NCBI GenBank assembly: GCA_035263845.1
Contig: DATFQY010000214.1
Span: forward strand, 1 to 20,353
Direction: 5' to 3'
From: JAWOLE01 sp035263845
Lineage (GTDB): Bacteria; Acidobacteriota; Thermoanaerobaculia; UBA5066; Gp7-AA6
Length of the DNA stretch: 20,353 bases
How positions within the stretch are numbered: position 1 is the stretch's first letter; each line of letters opens with the position of its first letter. Position numbers and translations under genes: made by a program. The notes under the pieces are model-generated. The model had not been told where the DNA came from. It made no database searches and saw only the letters and a list, made by a program, of their open reading frames with translations. Positions 13,594 through 19,558 of the stretch are shown here, one piece after another.

Positions 13594-14442
13594 TCACGAA
13601 CACGACTCGACGTACTCGGCCTGGACCGCCGGGATCAACCCGGCGGCGTGCCCCCGGTCCAGCAGGGCCTGGACCGCCCGGCGGCCCTCGGGGCCATAAC
13701 CCCGGGTCCAGTCGTTGACGTACATCCCCACGAAGCGGTCGGCCCTGCCCCGGTCCAGACCGCGCGAATAGCGCATCGCGTGCGTCAGCGCGGCGTCGCG
13801 GTGCGCCAGGCCGTACTCGATGGAGGCCGAGAGTGCCCGCGAGATCTTCCCGATCGTCTCCGGACCGAGATCCCGTCGCACGACGTTTCCTCCCAGCGGC
13901 AGAGGCAGTCCCGTCTCCGCCTTCCACCACCGTCCCAGGTCTTCCACCAGCGTCAGCCCGTCGCCCGCGAAAGTGAGCTGCCCCTCGTGGATCAAGAGCC
14001 CCGCCTCGCGCCGTCCCTCGAGCACGTCCCCGGCGATCGCGTCGAAGGGACGGAACTCCATCCGCACCCCGGGAGCCCAGAGCGAGAGTGCCAGCGCCGC
14101 CGTCGTCAGCTTCCCGGGCGTCGCCACCGCCACGCTCCCGGACACGATCTCCTCGCGCGAGACCGGACGGCGGGAGACCACCACCGGACCGTACCCGTCG
14201 CCGAAGGACGCGCCGTGCGGAAGGAGCAGGTACCGGTCCGCCAGGTGCGCGTAGGCGTGGAACGAGACCGCGGTCACCGCGAGCTCGCCGGCGAGAGCCC
14301 GGAGGTTCAGCGTCTGGATGTCGGAGAGCTCGTGCTGGTAGCGAAGTCCCTCCGTCTCGACGAGCCCTTCCGCGAGCGCATAGAACATGAACGCGTCGTC
14401 GGAGTCCGGGCTGTGCGCGACGGTGATGGTCGGGGAACCCAT
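13594..14442 (-). CDS. mqnD: 1,4-dihydroxy-6-naphthoate synthase (futalosine-pathway menaquinone biosynthesis)
   Basis: MqnD converts cyclic de-hypoxanthinyl futalosine to 1,4-dihydroxy-6-naphthoate in the futalosine route to menaquinone. The protein is 282 residues with the periplasmic-binding-protein-like fold of this enzyme. The diagnostic start TVAHSPDSDDAFMFYALAEG matches the HSPDPDDAFMFYAL motif of MqnD rather than the related MqnA. Further matches are LSDIQTLNLRAL, GYGPVVVSR, VATPGKLTTAALAL, EAGLLIHEGQLTF and WWKAETGLPLPLGGNVVRRD. No other menaquinone gene is in the window. The ATG at 14442 lacks an SD; TATCAT ends 8 nt upstream, suggesting a nearly leaderless message. It leads a two-gene unit with the DUF4149-like protein. 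The organism therefore probably respires with menaquinone. Confidence 0.9.
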   Translation of the reverse strand: MGSPTITVAHSPDSDDAFMFYALAEGLVETEGLRYQHELSDIQTLNLRALAGELAVTAVSFHAYAHLADRYLLLPHGASFGDGYGPVVVSRRPVSREEIVSGSVAVATPGKLTTAALALSLWAPGVRMEFRPFDAIAGDVLEGRREAGLLIHEGQLTFAGDGLTLVEDLGRWWKAETGLPLPLGGNVVRRDLGPETIGKISRALSASIEYGLAHRDAALTHAMRYSRGLDRGRADRFVGMYVNDWTRGYGPEGRRAVQALLDRGHAAGLIPAVQAEYVESCS

Positions 14443-14450
14443 GAACCCGG

Positions 14451-14456
14451 ATGATA
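14451..14456 (-). promoter_or_regulatory. Candidate -10 element for mqnD
   Basis: TATCAT on the minus strand ends 8 nt before the mqnD ATG. The expected start of transcription falls 1-2 nt before the start codon. The -35 position lies inside the adjacent heptamer repeat, so the repeat may be part of this promoter. Confidence 0.4.
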
Positions 14457-14457
14457 G

Positions 14458-14540
14458 GTCGGAAGACGGGAGACGGAAGAGGTCAGACGGAGTCCGCGCT
14501 GCTCCAAACTCGTCTCAAGTCTGCCGTCTACCGCCTATCG
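14458..14540 (+). repeat. Inverted heptamer repeat (GGNAGAC units) upstream of mqnD
   Basis: The left arm contains GGAAGAC, GGGAGAC, GGAAGAG, GTCAGAC (14461-14488). The right arm contains GTCTCAA, GTCTGCC, GTCTACC, GCCTATC (14512-14539), whose reverse complements are TTGAGAC, GGCAGAC, GGTAGAC and GATAGGC. The two arms therefore carry one degenerate 7-bp unit in inverted orientation around a spacer of about 20 nt. The layout is the same as at 6394-6462 with an unrelated unit sequence. Confidence 0.75.
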
Positions 14541-14542
14541 GC

Positions 14543-14582
14543 CCTCACGGGCGCTTGACTTCCGTGAGGATTGCGGGAGAAT
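14543..14582 (+). promoter_or_regulatory. Inverted repeat and possible promoter before the micro-ORF leader
   Basis: CCTCACGG (14543-14550) and CCGTGAGG (14562-14569) form a perfect 8-bp inverted repeat with an 11-nt loop. The loop holds TTGACT (14555-14560), a five-of-six match to the -35 consensus. GAGAAT (14577-14582), 16 nt downstream, is a four-of-six -10. If used, it would start a transcript near 14589 leading to the micro-ORF. The palindrome could be a regulator site over the -35. Confidence 0.4.
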
Positions 14583-14588
14583 GTGCGC

Positions 14589-14802
14589 AACCTGTGAGCG
14601 CGAATTCGCTTGAGTCCGGGCGCGATCTCTACCAGAATGAAATCGCCGGATGGGTTGCGGCCCACCCGGCGATGGAAGAACGTATGACCCATCAATCGTT
14701 CGGCAGCGACAGACTGAGGGAGATACGCCCCTGCTTGGGGGCGGCAAAACTAGCACCTCACTCCAGTACTGTCAATCTGCTGTCGGGAGGGAGGTGACGT
14801 TG
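14589..14802 (+). other. Structured leader region with several hairpins, no recognised RNA family
   Basis: There is no convincing coding frame for about 210 nt before the micro-ORF. The palindrome GCGAATTCGC lies at 14600-14609. A strong hairpin lies at 14642-14673: ATCGCCGG pairs with CCGGCGAT and TGGG with CCCA across one A/C mismatch, with loop TTGCGG. Another is at 14726-14743: CGCCCC pairs with GGGGCG, loop TGCTTG. I do not recognise 6S RNA, tmRNA, RNase P RNA or a named riboswitch. Together with the downstream SD and terminator, the segment could be the 5' part of a small transcript ending at about 14923. Confidence 0.4.
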
Positions 14803-14859
14803 ATGGCGACCAAGAAGAAGGCCGCGAAGAAGAAGAAGGGTGGCGGCAAAAAGAAGTAG
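14803..14859 (+). CDS. 18-residue lysine-rich micro-ORF
   Basis: ATG at 14803 opens an 18-codon frame reading MATKKKAAKKKKGGGKKK, with 10 Lys of 18 and otherwise only Ala, Gly, Thr and Met. It has the best Shine-Dalgarno in the window, GGAGGTGA at 14790-14797, with 8 nt between GGAGG and the ATG. It is closed by an intrinsic terminator 37 nt downstream. Structured non-coding DNA precedes it. The composition resembles the basic tails of histone-H1-like or nucleoid proteins, so binding of DNA, RNA or acidic surfaces is possible, but no function is known to me. An in-frame extension from 14650 would give 69 residues, but that part crosses the hairpins and has unbiased codon use, so I reject it. 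Confidence 0.6.
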   Translation: MATKKKAAKKKKGGGKKK

Positions 14860-14895
14860 TAAATCAATCACTTACGATTTACTCTCCGGACTTTG

Positions 14896-14923
14896 CGGGG
14901 GCCTGTCGGCCCCCGATTTTTTT
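14896..14923 (+). terminator. Intrinsic terminator after the micro-ORF
   Basis: CGGGGGCC (14896-14903) and GGCCCCCG (14908-14915) form a perfect 8-bp GC stem with loop TGTC, followed by ATTTTTTT. This is the only textbook rho-independent terminator I see in the window. It separates the micro-ORF transcript from the padR promoter. Confidence 0.88.
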
Positions 14924-14972
14924 GCTTGCTTTTTGATTTTCTTTAGGCACCTGAGGCGGAAAGAGGACGCCG

Positions 14973-14993
14973 CTATATCTAGTTTGATATAGT
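14973..14993 (+). promoter_or_regulatory. PadR operator overlapping an extended -10 promoter
   Basis: CTATATC (14973-14979) and GATATAG (14986-14992) form a perfect 7-bp palindrome with a 6-nt centre, AT-rich in a GC-rich genome. Its right half contains TGATATAGT (14985-14993), a TG-N-TATAGT extended -10. The hexamer ends 6 nt before the padR ATG, so transcription would begin on the start codon. PadR-family proteins bind such dyads, so autorepression by blocking RNA polymerase is the natural reading. Confidence 0.7.
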
Positions 14994-14999
14994 TTCCGC

Positions 15000-15527
15000 A
15001 TGTCGCTTCCGCACGTCCTCCTCGGCCTCCTCGCGGAGCAGCCGCGCACCGGTTACGACCTCGAGCGCGCGATTCGCGAAGACCTCGGGCACGTCTGGAG
15101 GGCGGAGCTCTCTCAGATCTACCCTGCCCTCGCCAGGCTCCGCCGGGCGGGGTGGGTCCACCTGAAGGTGCTCGGACCCCGCCGCGGGCCCCGGCGCAAC
15201 CTCTACCGGGTGACCGCGGCCGGGCGGAGGGAGCTCCGCCGCTGGGTCGCCGCCCCGCCGCCCGCCCGGGGCAAGGACGAGGTCCTCGTCCGGGTCGCCT
15301 TCCTCGACGCCCTGCCGCCGGAGGGGCGGGGCGCCGCCGTCCTCGGGCACGAGAGGGCCCTCGGCGAGCAGGCGCGCCTCCTGCGCTCCGCTGAGCCACC
15401 CGGGTCCCTGGCCTCGGCCCGCCGCGGAGCGCTCGAGCAGATCGAGGCATCGCGCCGGTGGCTGCGCCTGCTCGCCTCCGAAACGCCGGGAGGCGGAGCC
15501 GCCACGATCCTCCCGAAGAAGAAATGA
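15000..15527 (+). CDS. PadR-family transcriptional regulator
   Basis: This 175-residue protein has an N-terminal winged helix of the PadR type. MSLPHVLLGLLAEQPRTGYD begins the first helix, WRAELSQIYPALARLRRAGWV is the recognition helix with the typical SQIYP(A/T)L motif, and RNLYRVTAAGRRELRRWV is the wing and following helix. The C-terminal half (about 95-160) is helical and fits the PadR dimerisation domain, ending in a Lys-rich tail. PadR proteins are mostly repressors released by small ligands. No SD is present; ATG 15000 follows the -10 by 6 nt, so the message is probably leaderless and autoregulated through the dyad at 14973-14992. It overlaps the next gene by four bases (ATGA), so both are co-regulated. 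Confidence 0.9.
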   Translation: MSLPHVLLGLLAEQPRTGYDLERAIREDLGHVWRAELSQIYPALARLRRAGWVHLKVLGPRRGPRRNLYRVTAAGRRELRRWVAAPPPARGKDEVLVRVAFLDALPPEGRGAAVLGHERALGEQARLLRSAEPPGSLASARRGALEQIEASRRWLRLLASETPGGGAATILPKKK

Positions 15528-16114
15528 AGATCGCCGCGGTCGTGCCGGCCTCCGGGCTCTCGCGCCGGATGGGAAGGGAGAAGGTCCTGCTCCCCTTCCG
15601 CGGAGCGACCATCCTCGAGACGATCCTGGAGAGCCTCGCCGCGGCCGGGGTCTCCGAGAGGGTGGCGGTCGTCCGGCCGGACCTCTCCGAAGCGGCCGAC
15701 CGCGCGAGAAGGAGAGGCGCCGTGGTCGTCACGAATCCCCACCCCGAAGGAGAGATGATCGTCTCGATCCGCCTCGGGCTGGGAGCGCTCTCCCCGGAAA
15801 CCGACGCGGTCTTCGTCTGGCCGGCGGACCATCCGGCCGTGTCCGCCTCGACCCTCACGCTGCTGGCGGCGGTCGCGGACCCGACGCGGGCCTTGATCCC
15901 GACTTACCTCGAGCGCCGCGGGCATCCGGCGATCATCGGGAAGGCCCTGCTCCCGGACATCGCGCTGATCCCGCCCAACGAGGGGCTGCGGGCGCTCTAC
16001 CGGAAACGGCGCGATTCGGTCGTCGAAATCCCGATGAAGGACCCCGGGGTCGTCAAGAACATCGATACGCCGGCGGACTACGAGGAGCTCCTCGGCGAAG
16101 ACTCGAGGCATTAG
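15524..16114 (+). CDS. MobA-like NTP transferase (MocA/molybdenum-cofactor cytidylyltransferase type)
   Basis: This 196-residue nucleotidyltransferase has the signature KIAAVVPASGLSRRMGREKV (residues 2-21; 'AxG.S.RMG..K' pattern), then LLPFRGATILETILESLA. VFVWPADHPAVSASTL (about 101-117) has the metal/nucleotide-binding Asp of the 'DxP' motif, and LIPTYLERRGHPAIIGKALL and VVKNIDTPADYEEL close the family profile. Relatives transfer CMP or GMP to molybdopterin (MocA/MobA); others act on sugar phosphates. No molybdenum-enzyme gene is in the window, so the exact role is open. The ATG at 15524 overlaps the padR stop (ATGA); a frame extension upstream is rejected because it lies within padR. Confidence 0.87.
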   Translation: MKIAAVVPASGLSRRMGREKVLLPFRGATILETILESLAAAGVSERVAVVRPDLSEAADRARRRGAVVVTNPHPEGEMIVSIRLGLGALSPETDAVFVWPADHPAVSASTLTLLAAVADPTRALIPTYLERRGHPAIIGKALLPDIALIPPNEGLRALYRKRRDSVVEIPMKDPGVVKNIDTPADYEELLGEDSRH

Positions 16115-16150
16115 CGGTTGTTGACGGAGAGTATCCTTGCCGTCTCTCCC

Positions 16151-16414
16151 ATGGATGTGACCGTGAAGTTCGCCAAAGCGCCCAAGAACGCCGCGCGAGA
16201 GTCGGATCCCTTCTTCTGCCGCCACTTGCGCACCAAGACCTACGTCCCGGATTCCTTCGCGGGGCGCAGCGCCTCCCGCTCTTCGCCGTCGCCCCTCTAC
16301 TGGTGCCTGAAGACGATGCGGCCCGACGGGCCGGACGGCGGGCGCGCGCTCCCGGAGGACTGCACCGACGAGCGGGCCTGCTTCGAGCCCGCCCAGACCC
16401 GCTCCGACAGCTAG
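16151..16414 (+). CDS. Small cysteine-containing hypothetical protein
   Basis: This 87-residue protein has no function I can name. After a short Lys-rich start, it contains DPFFCRHLRTKTYVPD, a Ser/Arg-rich stretch, LYWCLKTMRPDGPDGGR, then DCTDERACFEP. The four Cys are spread through the chain with His and aromatic neighbours. That pattern fits a small metal-binding (zinc or iron) or redox domain, but no classical CxxC pair is present. The start could be ATG 16151 or GTG 16157; TTG 16118 is less likely. Just before the ATG, GGAGAG (16126-16131) and CTCTCC (16144-16149) form a small hairpin. It may belong to the padR operon, starting 36 nt after the nucleotidyltransferase. It ends 6 nt from the convergent kinase gene. 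Confidence 0.62.
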   Translation: MDVTVKFAKAPKNAARESDPFFCRHLRTKTYVPDSFAGRSASRSSPSPLYWCLKTMRPDGPDGGRALPEDCTDERACFEPAQTRSDS

Positions 16415-16420
16415 GCGCGC

Positions 16421-18865
16421 TTAGCCCTTCGGGAGAGACTTCTCCACCGCGCGGGCGCGGGCCTCGTAGTCCCGGGACTCGGCGGGGTGGGTCGAGGCGG
16501 TAAAGCGAGCGAGGCCGGCGAGCGAGTCGAGGAGGTCCCGCCGGGCCTGGAGGCTCGCGGGGTCCGAGGCCGAGAGCTTCTCCCGGATCGCGAGGGCCTT
16601 CTTGTAGAGAGCGAGGGCCTCGTCGGGGCGGCCTGCGCCGGCCAACCCCTCTCCCATCTTCATCTGGATGATCGAGAGCGACCGGCTCGCGTTCGCGTTC
16701 TCGGGGTCCGCCGCCGCGAGCGACTCGAAACCGGCAAGGGCCTTCGAGTACCCCTCCAGCGCCCCCTTCGGGTCCCCCATCACCTTCAGGACGTCCCCGA
16801 TCTTTTCGCTGGCGATCGCCGCGTCGCGCCGGGCGTCCGTGTTGTTGGGCTGATCCGCGACGAGCGCCTCCCGGATCGCGAAGGAGCGGCGGTAGGCCTC
16901 GAGCGCCTGGGAGGTCTCGCCGAGCTCGTTCAAGACCGTGCCGAGGCGCTCGTGGACGATCCCCAGGAATCGCCGCGTGCGCGGGTCGGCCGGGTCGCGC
17001 TTGGACAGGTCCTCCAGGATCGCGGAGGAGACCCGGTAGTGCTCGAGGGCCTCGCTCGGGTTGCCGTCGTTGGGGAAGCTCGGGTTGCCCGAAACGTCCC
17101 CGACCTTGATGTGCGAGATCGCCAGCGACCGCTGCTTCGCGACGTCCTGGGGCGCTTCCCGCGCCAGCGCTTCGAAGAACCCCAGCGAGCGCCGCGCCGC
17201 CGACACCCCGGCCCCGATCGAGCCGCTCCAGGCCAGGACGTCGCCCATCTTCTCGTAGATCACACCCACGGTGCGGCGCGCCTGGGCGTCGGAGGGGTTG
17301 TCGAGGACGAGCGGCTCGGCGATGGAGAGCGCCTTGCGGTAGCTCTTCAGCGCGCTGGCGCTGTCGCCCAGGTTGGCGTTGTTCGGGTTGCCCTGCACGT
17401 CCCCGATCCGCTGGTACGCCGAGGCGAGGTCGCGCTTCAGCGACGTGTCGTCGCCGGCCTCCTTCGCCAGCCGGTCCAGGTACTGGAGGGCCCGCTGCAC
17501 GACGAGCTTCCGCGCGGGCGTGGACCCGGGCAGGTCCTGGACCGCGTCGTGGAACTCGAAGAGGAACGAGGTGGCGAGCCGCCGGACGTCGTCGAACCGC
17601 TCCTCGGCCCGCGCGCGCTCGGCCCGCGCGATCCGGGCCTGCCAGATCGTGGCCGCGAGGCCCGAGAGGAGCGCCAGGAGGACGACCGCGGCGGCGGCGA
17701 CCCCGATGTGGTGGCGCCGGAGGAACTTCCCGGCGCGGTAGGCGAGCGTTCCGGGCCGCGCTCGGACCGGGAGGCCCTCGAGGTGCCGCCGGATGTCGTT
17801 GGAGAACTGCTCGACCGAGCCGTAGCGCCGCTCCGGCTCCTTGCGGAGCGCCTGGAGGACGACGTCGTCCAGGTCGCCGCGCAGCCGCCGTCGCAGGGCC
17901 GGGTCCGCCACCGCGCTCGGCCGGGGCGGCTCCTGCTCGCACACGACCCGCTCGATCTCGCTCGCCCGGTCGCTCCCGAAGTGGTACGGCGGCCGCCCCG
18001 CCAAAAGCCGGTAGAGCAGGACGCCCAGCGAATAGACGTCGCTCGAGGCGGCGACCCGCTGCCCCAGGATCTGTTCGGGGCTGGCGTAGTCGGGCGTCAT
18101 GACGCGCTGCGCGGTCTGGGTCAGGCCGGCCGGTTCCGCCCACTCCGCTCCCGGGAGCAGCTTGGCGATGCCGAAGTCCAGCAGCTTGACCTCGCCCGAG
18201 GCTGTCACGAGGATGTTGGCGGGCTTCAAGTCGCGGTGGATGACCATGTGGCGGTGGGCGTGCTCGACGGCCCCGCAGACACTCCGGAAGAGGGCCAGCC
18301 GCTCCTCCACCGGCAGCCCCCGGCTGTCGCACCAGGCGTCGATCGGATCGCCCTCGACGTACTCCATGACGAGGAACGGAAGGCCGTCCACGGTCGTGCC
18401 GCCGTCCAGGAGCTTCGCGATGCCGGCGTGGTTCAGGTTGGCGAGCGCCTGCCGCTCGGCGCGGAAGCGGCGGAGCGCTTCCTCGGAGAGGACTCCCGGC
18501 CGGATCAGCTTGACGGCGACCTGGCTCTCGTACTCGCTGTCGGTGCGCCGGGCCAGAAAGACCGTTCCCATCCCGCCGGTGCCGATCTGTCGGACGAGCT
18601 CGTAAGAGCCGACCCGTCGGCCGACGAAGGCGCCGTCGCGCGTCATCGCGACGAGGTCCCGCCCCTCCGACGCGACGATGTCCTCGAGGAAGCGTCCTTC
18701 GCGGTCGTGCGCGTCGAGCAGCGACTTCAGCTCCCCGGCGAGCGATCCGTCCAGGCGCGCGGCACGGGCGAGGACCCTCTCACGCTGACCGGCCGGGGTC
18801 TCGACCGCCTCCTCGAAGAGCTCCTTCAGCTCCTGCCAGCGGTCAGACGGCGTCCGCTCCGCCAT
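16421..18865 (-). CDS. Transmembrane Ser/Thr protein kinase with C-terminal TPR sensor domain
   Basis: This 814-residue eukaryote-like kinase starts with a helical leader (1-75). The kinase domain spans about 87-365: Gly loop GTGGMG (95-100), VAVKLI with catalytic Lys119, HRDLKPAN (210-217, Asp212), LDFGIAK (229-235) and TPDYASPEQ (258-266). All catalytic residues are intact, so it should be active. One membrane helix (about 388-407, VAAAAVVLLALLSGLAATIW) follows. The remaining 400 residues form TPR-type helical repeats (for example LASAYQRIGDVQGN, LEAYRRSFAIREAL, LALYKKALAIREKL), outside or across the membrane from the kinase. The ATG lies inside the sigma factor gene, overlapping its end by 23 bp, which indicates tight coupling. 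Sigma/kinase pairs of this type are frequent in Acidobacteria and Planctomycetes; the kinase may control the sigma factor, though that is inference. Confidence 0.93.
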   Translation of the reverse strand: MAERTPSDRWQELKELFEEAVETPAGQRERVLARAARLDGSLAGELKSLLDAHDREGRFLEDIVASEGRDLVAMTRDGAFVGRRVGSYELVRQIGTGGMGTVFLARRTDSEYESQVAVKLIRPGVLSEEALRRFRAERQALANLNHAGIAKLLDGGTTVDGLPFLVMEYVEGDPIDAWCDSRGLPVEERLALFRSVCGAVEHAHRHMVIHRDLKPANILVTASGEVKLLDFGIAKLLPGAEWAEPAGLTQTAQRVMTPDYASPEQILGQRVAASSDVYSLGVLLYRLLAGRPPYHFGSDRASEIERVVCEQEPPRPSAVADPALRRRLRGDLDDVVLQALRKEPERRYGSVEQFSNDIRRHLEGLPVRARPGTLAYRAGKFLRRHHIGVAAAAVVLLALLSGLAATIWQARIARAERARAEERFDDVRRLATSFLFEFHDAVQDLPGSTPARKLVVQRALQYLDRLAKEAGDDTSLKRDLASAYQRIGDVQGNPNNANLGDSASALKSYRKALSIAEPLVLDNPSDAQARRTVGVIYEKMGDVLAWSGSIGAGVSAARRSLGFFEALAREAPQDVAKQRSLAISHIKVGDVSGNPSFPNDGNPSEALEHYRVSSAILEDLSKRDPADPRTRRFLGIVHERLGTVLNELGETSQALEAYRRSFAIREALVADQPNNTDARRDAAIASEKIGDVLKVMGDPKGALEGYSKALAGFESLAAADPENANASRSLSIIQMKMGEGLAGAGRPDEALALYKKALAIREKLSASDPASLQARRDLLDSLAGLARFTASTHPAESRDYEARARAVEKSLPKG

Positions 18866-19385
18866 CCATCAACTCCCGGAAAAGCCACGCCCGCGCCAGG
18901 GCCGACTCGCGCTTGATGGTCGTCGGCGAAACCTCGACGATCTCCGCCGTCTCCTCGACCGAGAGCCCGGCGATGAACCGCAGCTCGACGATCCGGACGA
19001 GCTTCTCGTCGCGGGCAGCCAGCCGGTCGAGGGCCTGGTCCAGGGCCACGAGGTCGAAGCTCGAGGACTGCCCGGCGATCTCCTCCGACAGCGTGACCCG
19101 CTGCGCTCCTCCGCCCCGCTTGGCGCTGCGGCGCGCCCGAGCGTGGTCCACCAGGATCCGCCGCATCATCCGGGCGGCGAGCGAGAAGAACTGCGGGCGG
19201 CTGCCGACATCGAGGTTGCGGATGTTGGCCAGCCGCAGGTACGCCTCGTGGACGAGGGCGGTGGTCTGGAGCGTCGAGCCGGCGCCCTCGCTGCTCATCG
19301 CCTTCCGGGCGAGGCGCCGGAGCTCCTCGTAGATCTCGGGCATGAGGGTATCCAGGTGCGGGCGGCCGCGGGCGGAATCGATCAT
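18843..19385 (-). CDS. ECF-like RNA polymerase sigma factor (TIGR02999-type)
   Basis: This 180-residue sigma-70 family protein lacks regions 1 and 3. Region 2 is at about 13-85 (IYEELRRLARKAMSSEGAGS, LQTTALVHEAYLRL, FFSLAARMMRRILVDHARAR). Region 4 is at about 112-170 (ALDRLAARDEKLVRIVELRF, GLSVEETAEIVEVSPTTIKR). LQ.TALVHEAYLRL is characteristic of the TIGR02999/SigK-like group usually found beside Ser/Thr kinases. The N-terminus is slightly shorter than usual, but GGAGG 5 nt before ATG 19385 supports that start. Unlike several operon leaders here, it has a leader of about 60 nt: a TGC-TACCCT extended -10 lies at 19451-19459, with an inverted repeat over the presumed start region. The kinase overlaps its 3' end by 23 bp. 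Confidence 0.92.
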   Translation of the reverse strand: MIDSARGRPHLDTLMPEIYEELRRLARKAMSSEGAGSTLQTTALVHEAYLRLANIRNLDVGSRPQFFSLAARMMRRILVDHARARRSAKRGGGAQRVTLSEEIAGQSSSFDLVALDQALDRLAARDEKLVRIVELRFIAGLSVEETAEIVEVSPTTIKRESALARAWLFRELMDGGADAV

Positions 19386-19427
19386 GGCGCCTCCAGCACG
19401 CCTTCGGCAGCGCTCACGGTTGAGACA

Positions 19428-19459
19428 ACCCTGATCATGAGAACGAAGTCAGGGTAGCA
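19428..19459 (-). promoter_or_regulatory. Candidate extended -10 and inverted repeat upstream of the sigma factor gene
   Basis: On the minus strand, TGC followed by TACCCT (19459-19451) has extended -10 form. ACCCTGA and TCAGGGT (19428-19434 and 19449-19455) form a perfect 7-bp inverted repeat with a 14-nt loop, overlapping the -10 and the expected start of transcription. It could be an operator, perhaps for autoregulation, or part of a 5' hairpin. Confidence 0.4.
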
Positions 19460-19497
19460 CCCGACTCGGGAAACCCGCAACCGGGACGCGGAGAAGT

Positions 19498-19533
19498 GAC
19501 CTTGGACCTTTGACCTTAGTCGGACCTTGGACC
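19498..19533 (+). repeat. Tandem heptamer repeat (GACCTTN)
   Basis: The units GACCTTG, GACCTTT and GACCTTA run consecutively at 19498-19518. After the tetramer GTCG come GACCTTG and GACC (19523-19533). It is a direct array, without the inverted second arm of the other elements. It lies in the 173-bp gap between mglA and the sigma factor gene. A small 5-bp hairpin (GTTGA/TCAAC, 19541-19553) follows beside the mglA stop, without a T tract. Confidence 0.75.
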
Positions 19534-19558
19534 GGTTCCAGTTGACTCTCAACCCAAC

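Noticed and set aside
14535..14756. A 73-codon minus-strand frame in the long intergenic region
   Set aside because: No SD, no family resemblance, and it crosses the inverted repeats and leader hairpins.
14589..14802. A known structured RNA (6S RNA, tmRNA or a named riboswitch) in the leader
   Set aside because: I could not match the hairpins to any conserved core I know. A covariance-model search would be decisive; a significant hit would overturn this.
14650..14859. A 69-residue frame including the Lys-rich micro-ORF
   Set aside because: The upstream part overlaps strong hairpins, has no SD and lacks the codon bias of real genes here. The internal ATG at 14803 has an ideal SD.
16487..18916. 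An 809-codon open frame on the plus strand opposite the kinase
   Set aside because: Low-complexity Arg/Gly/Glu-rich translation with no domain, caused by the high GC third-position bias of the kinase gene on the other strand.
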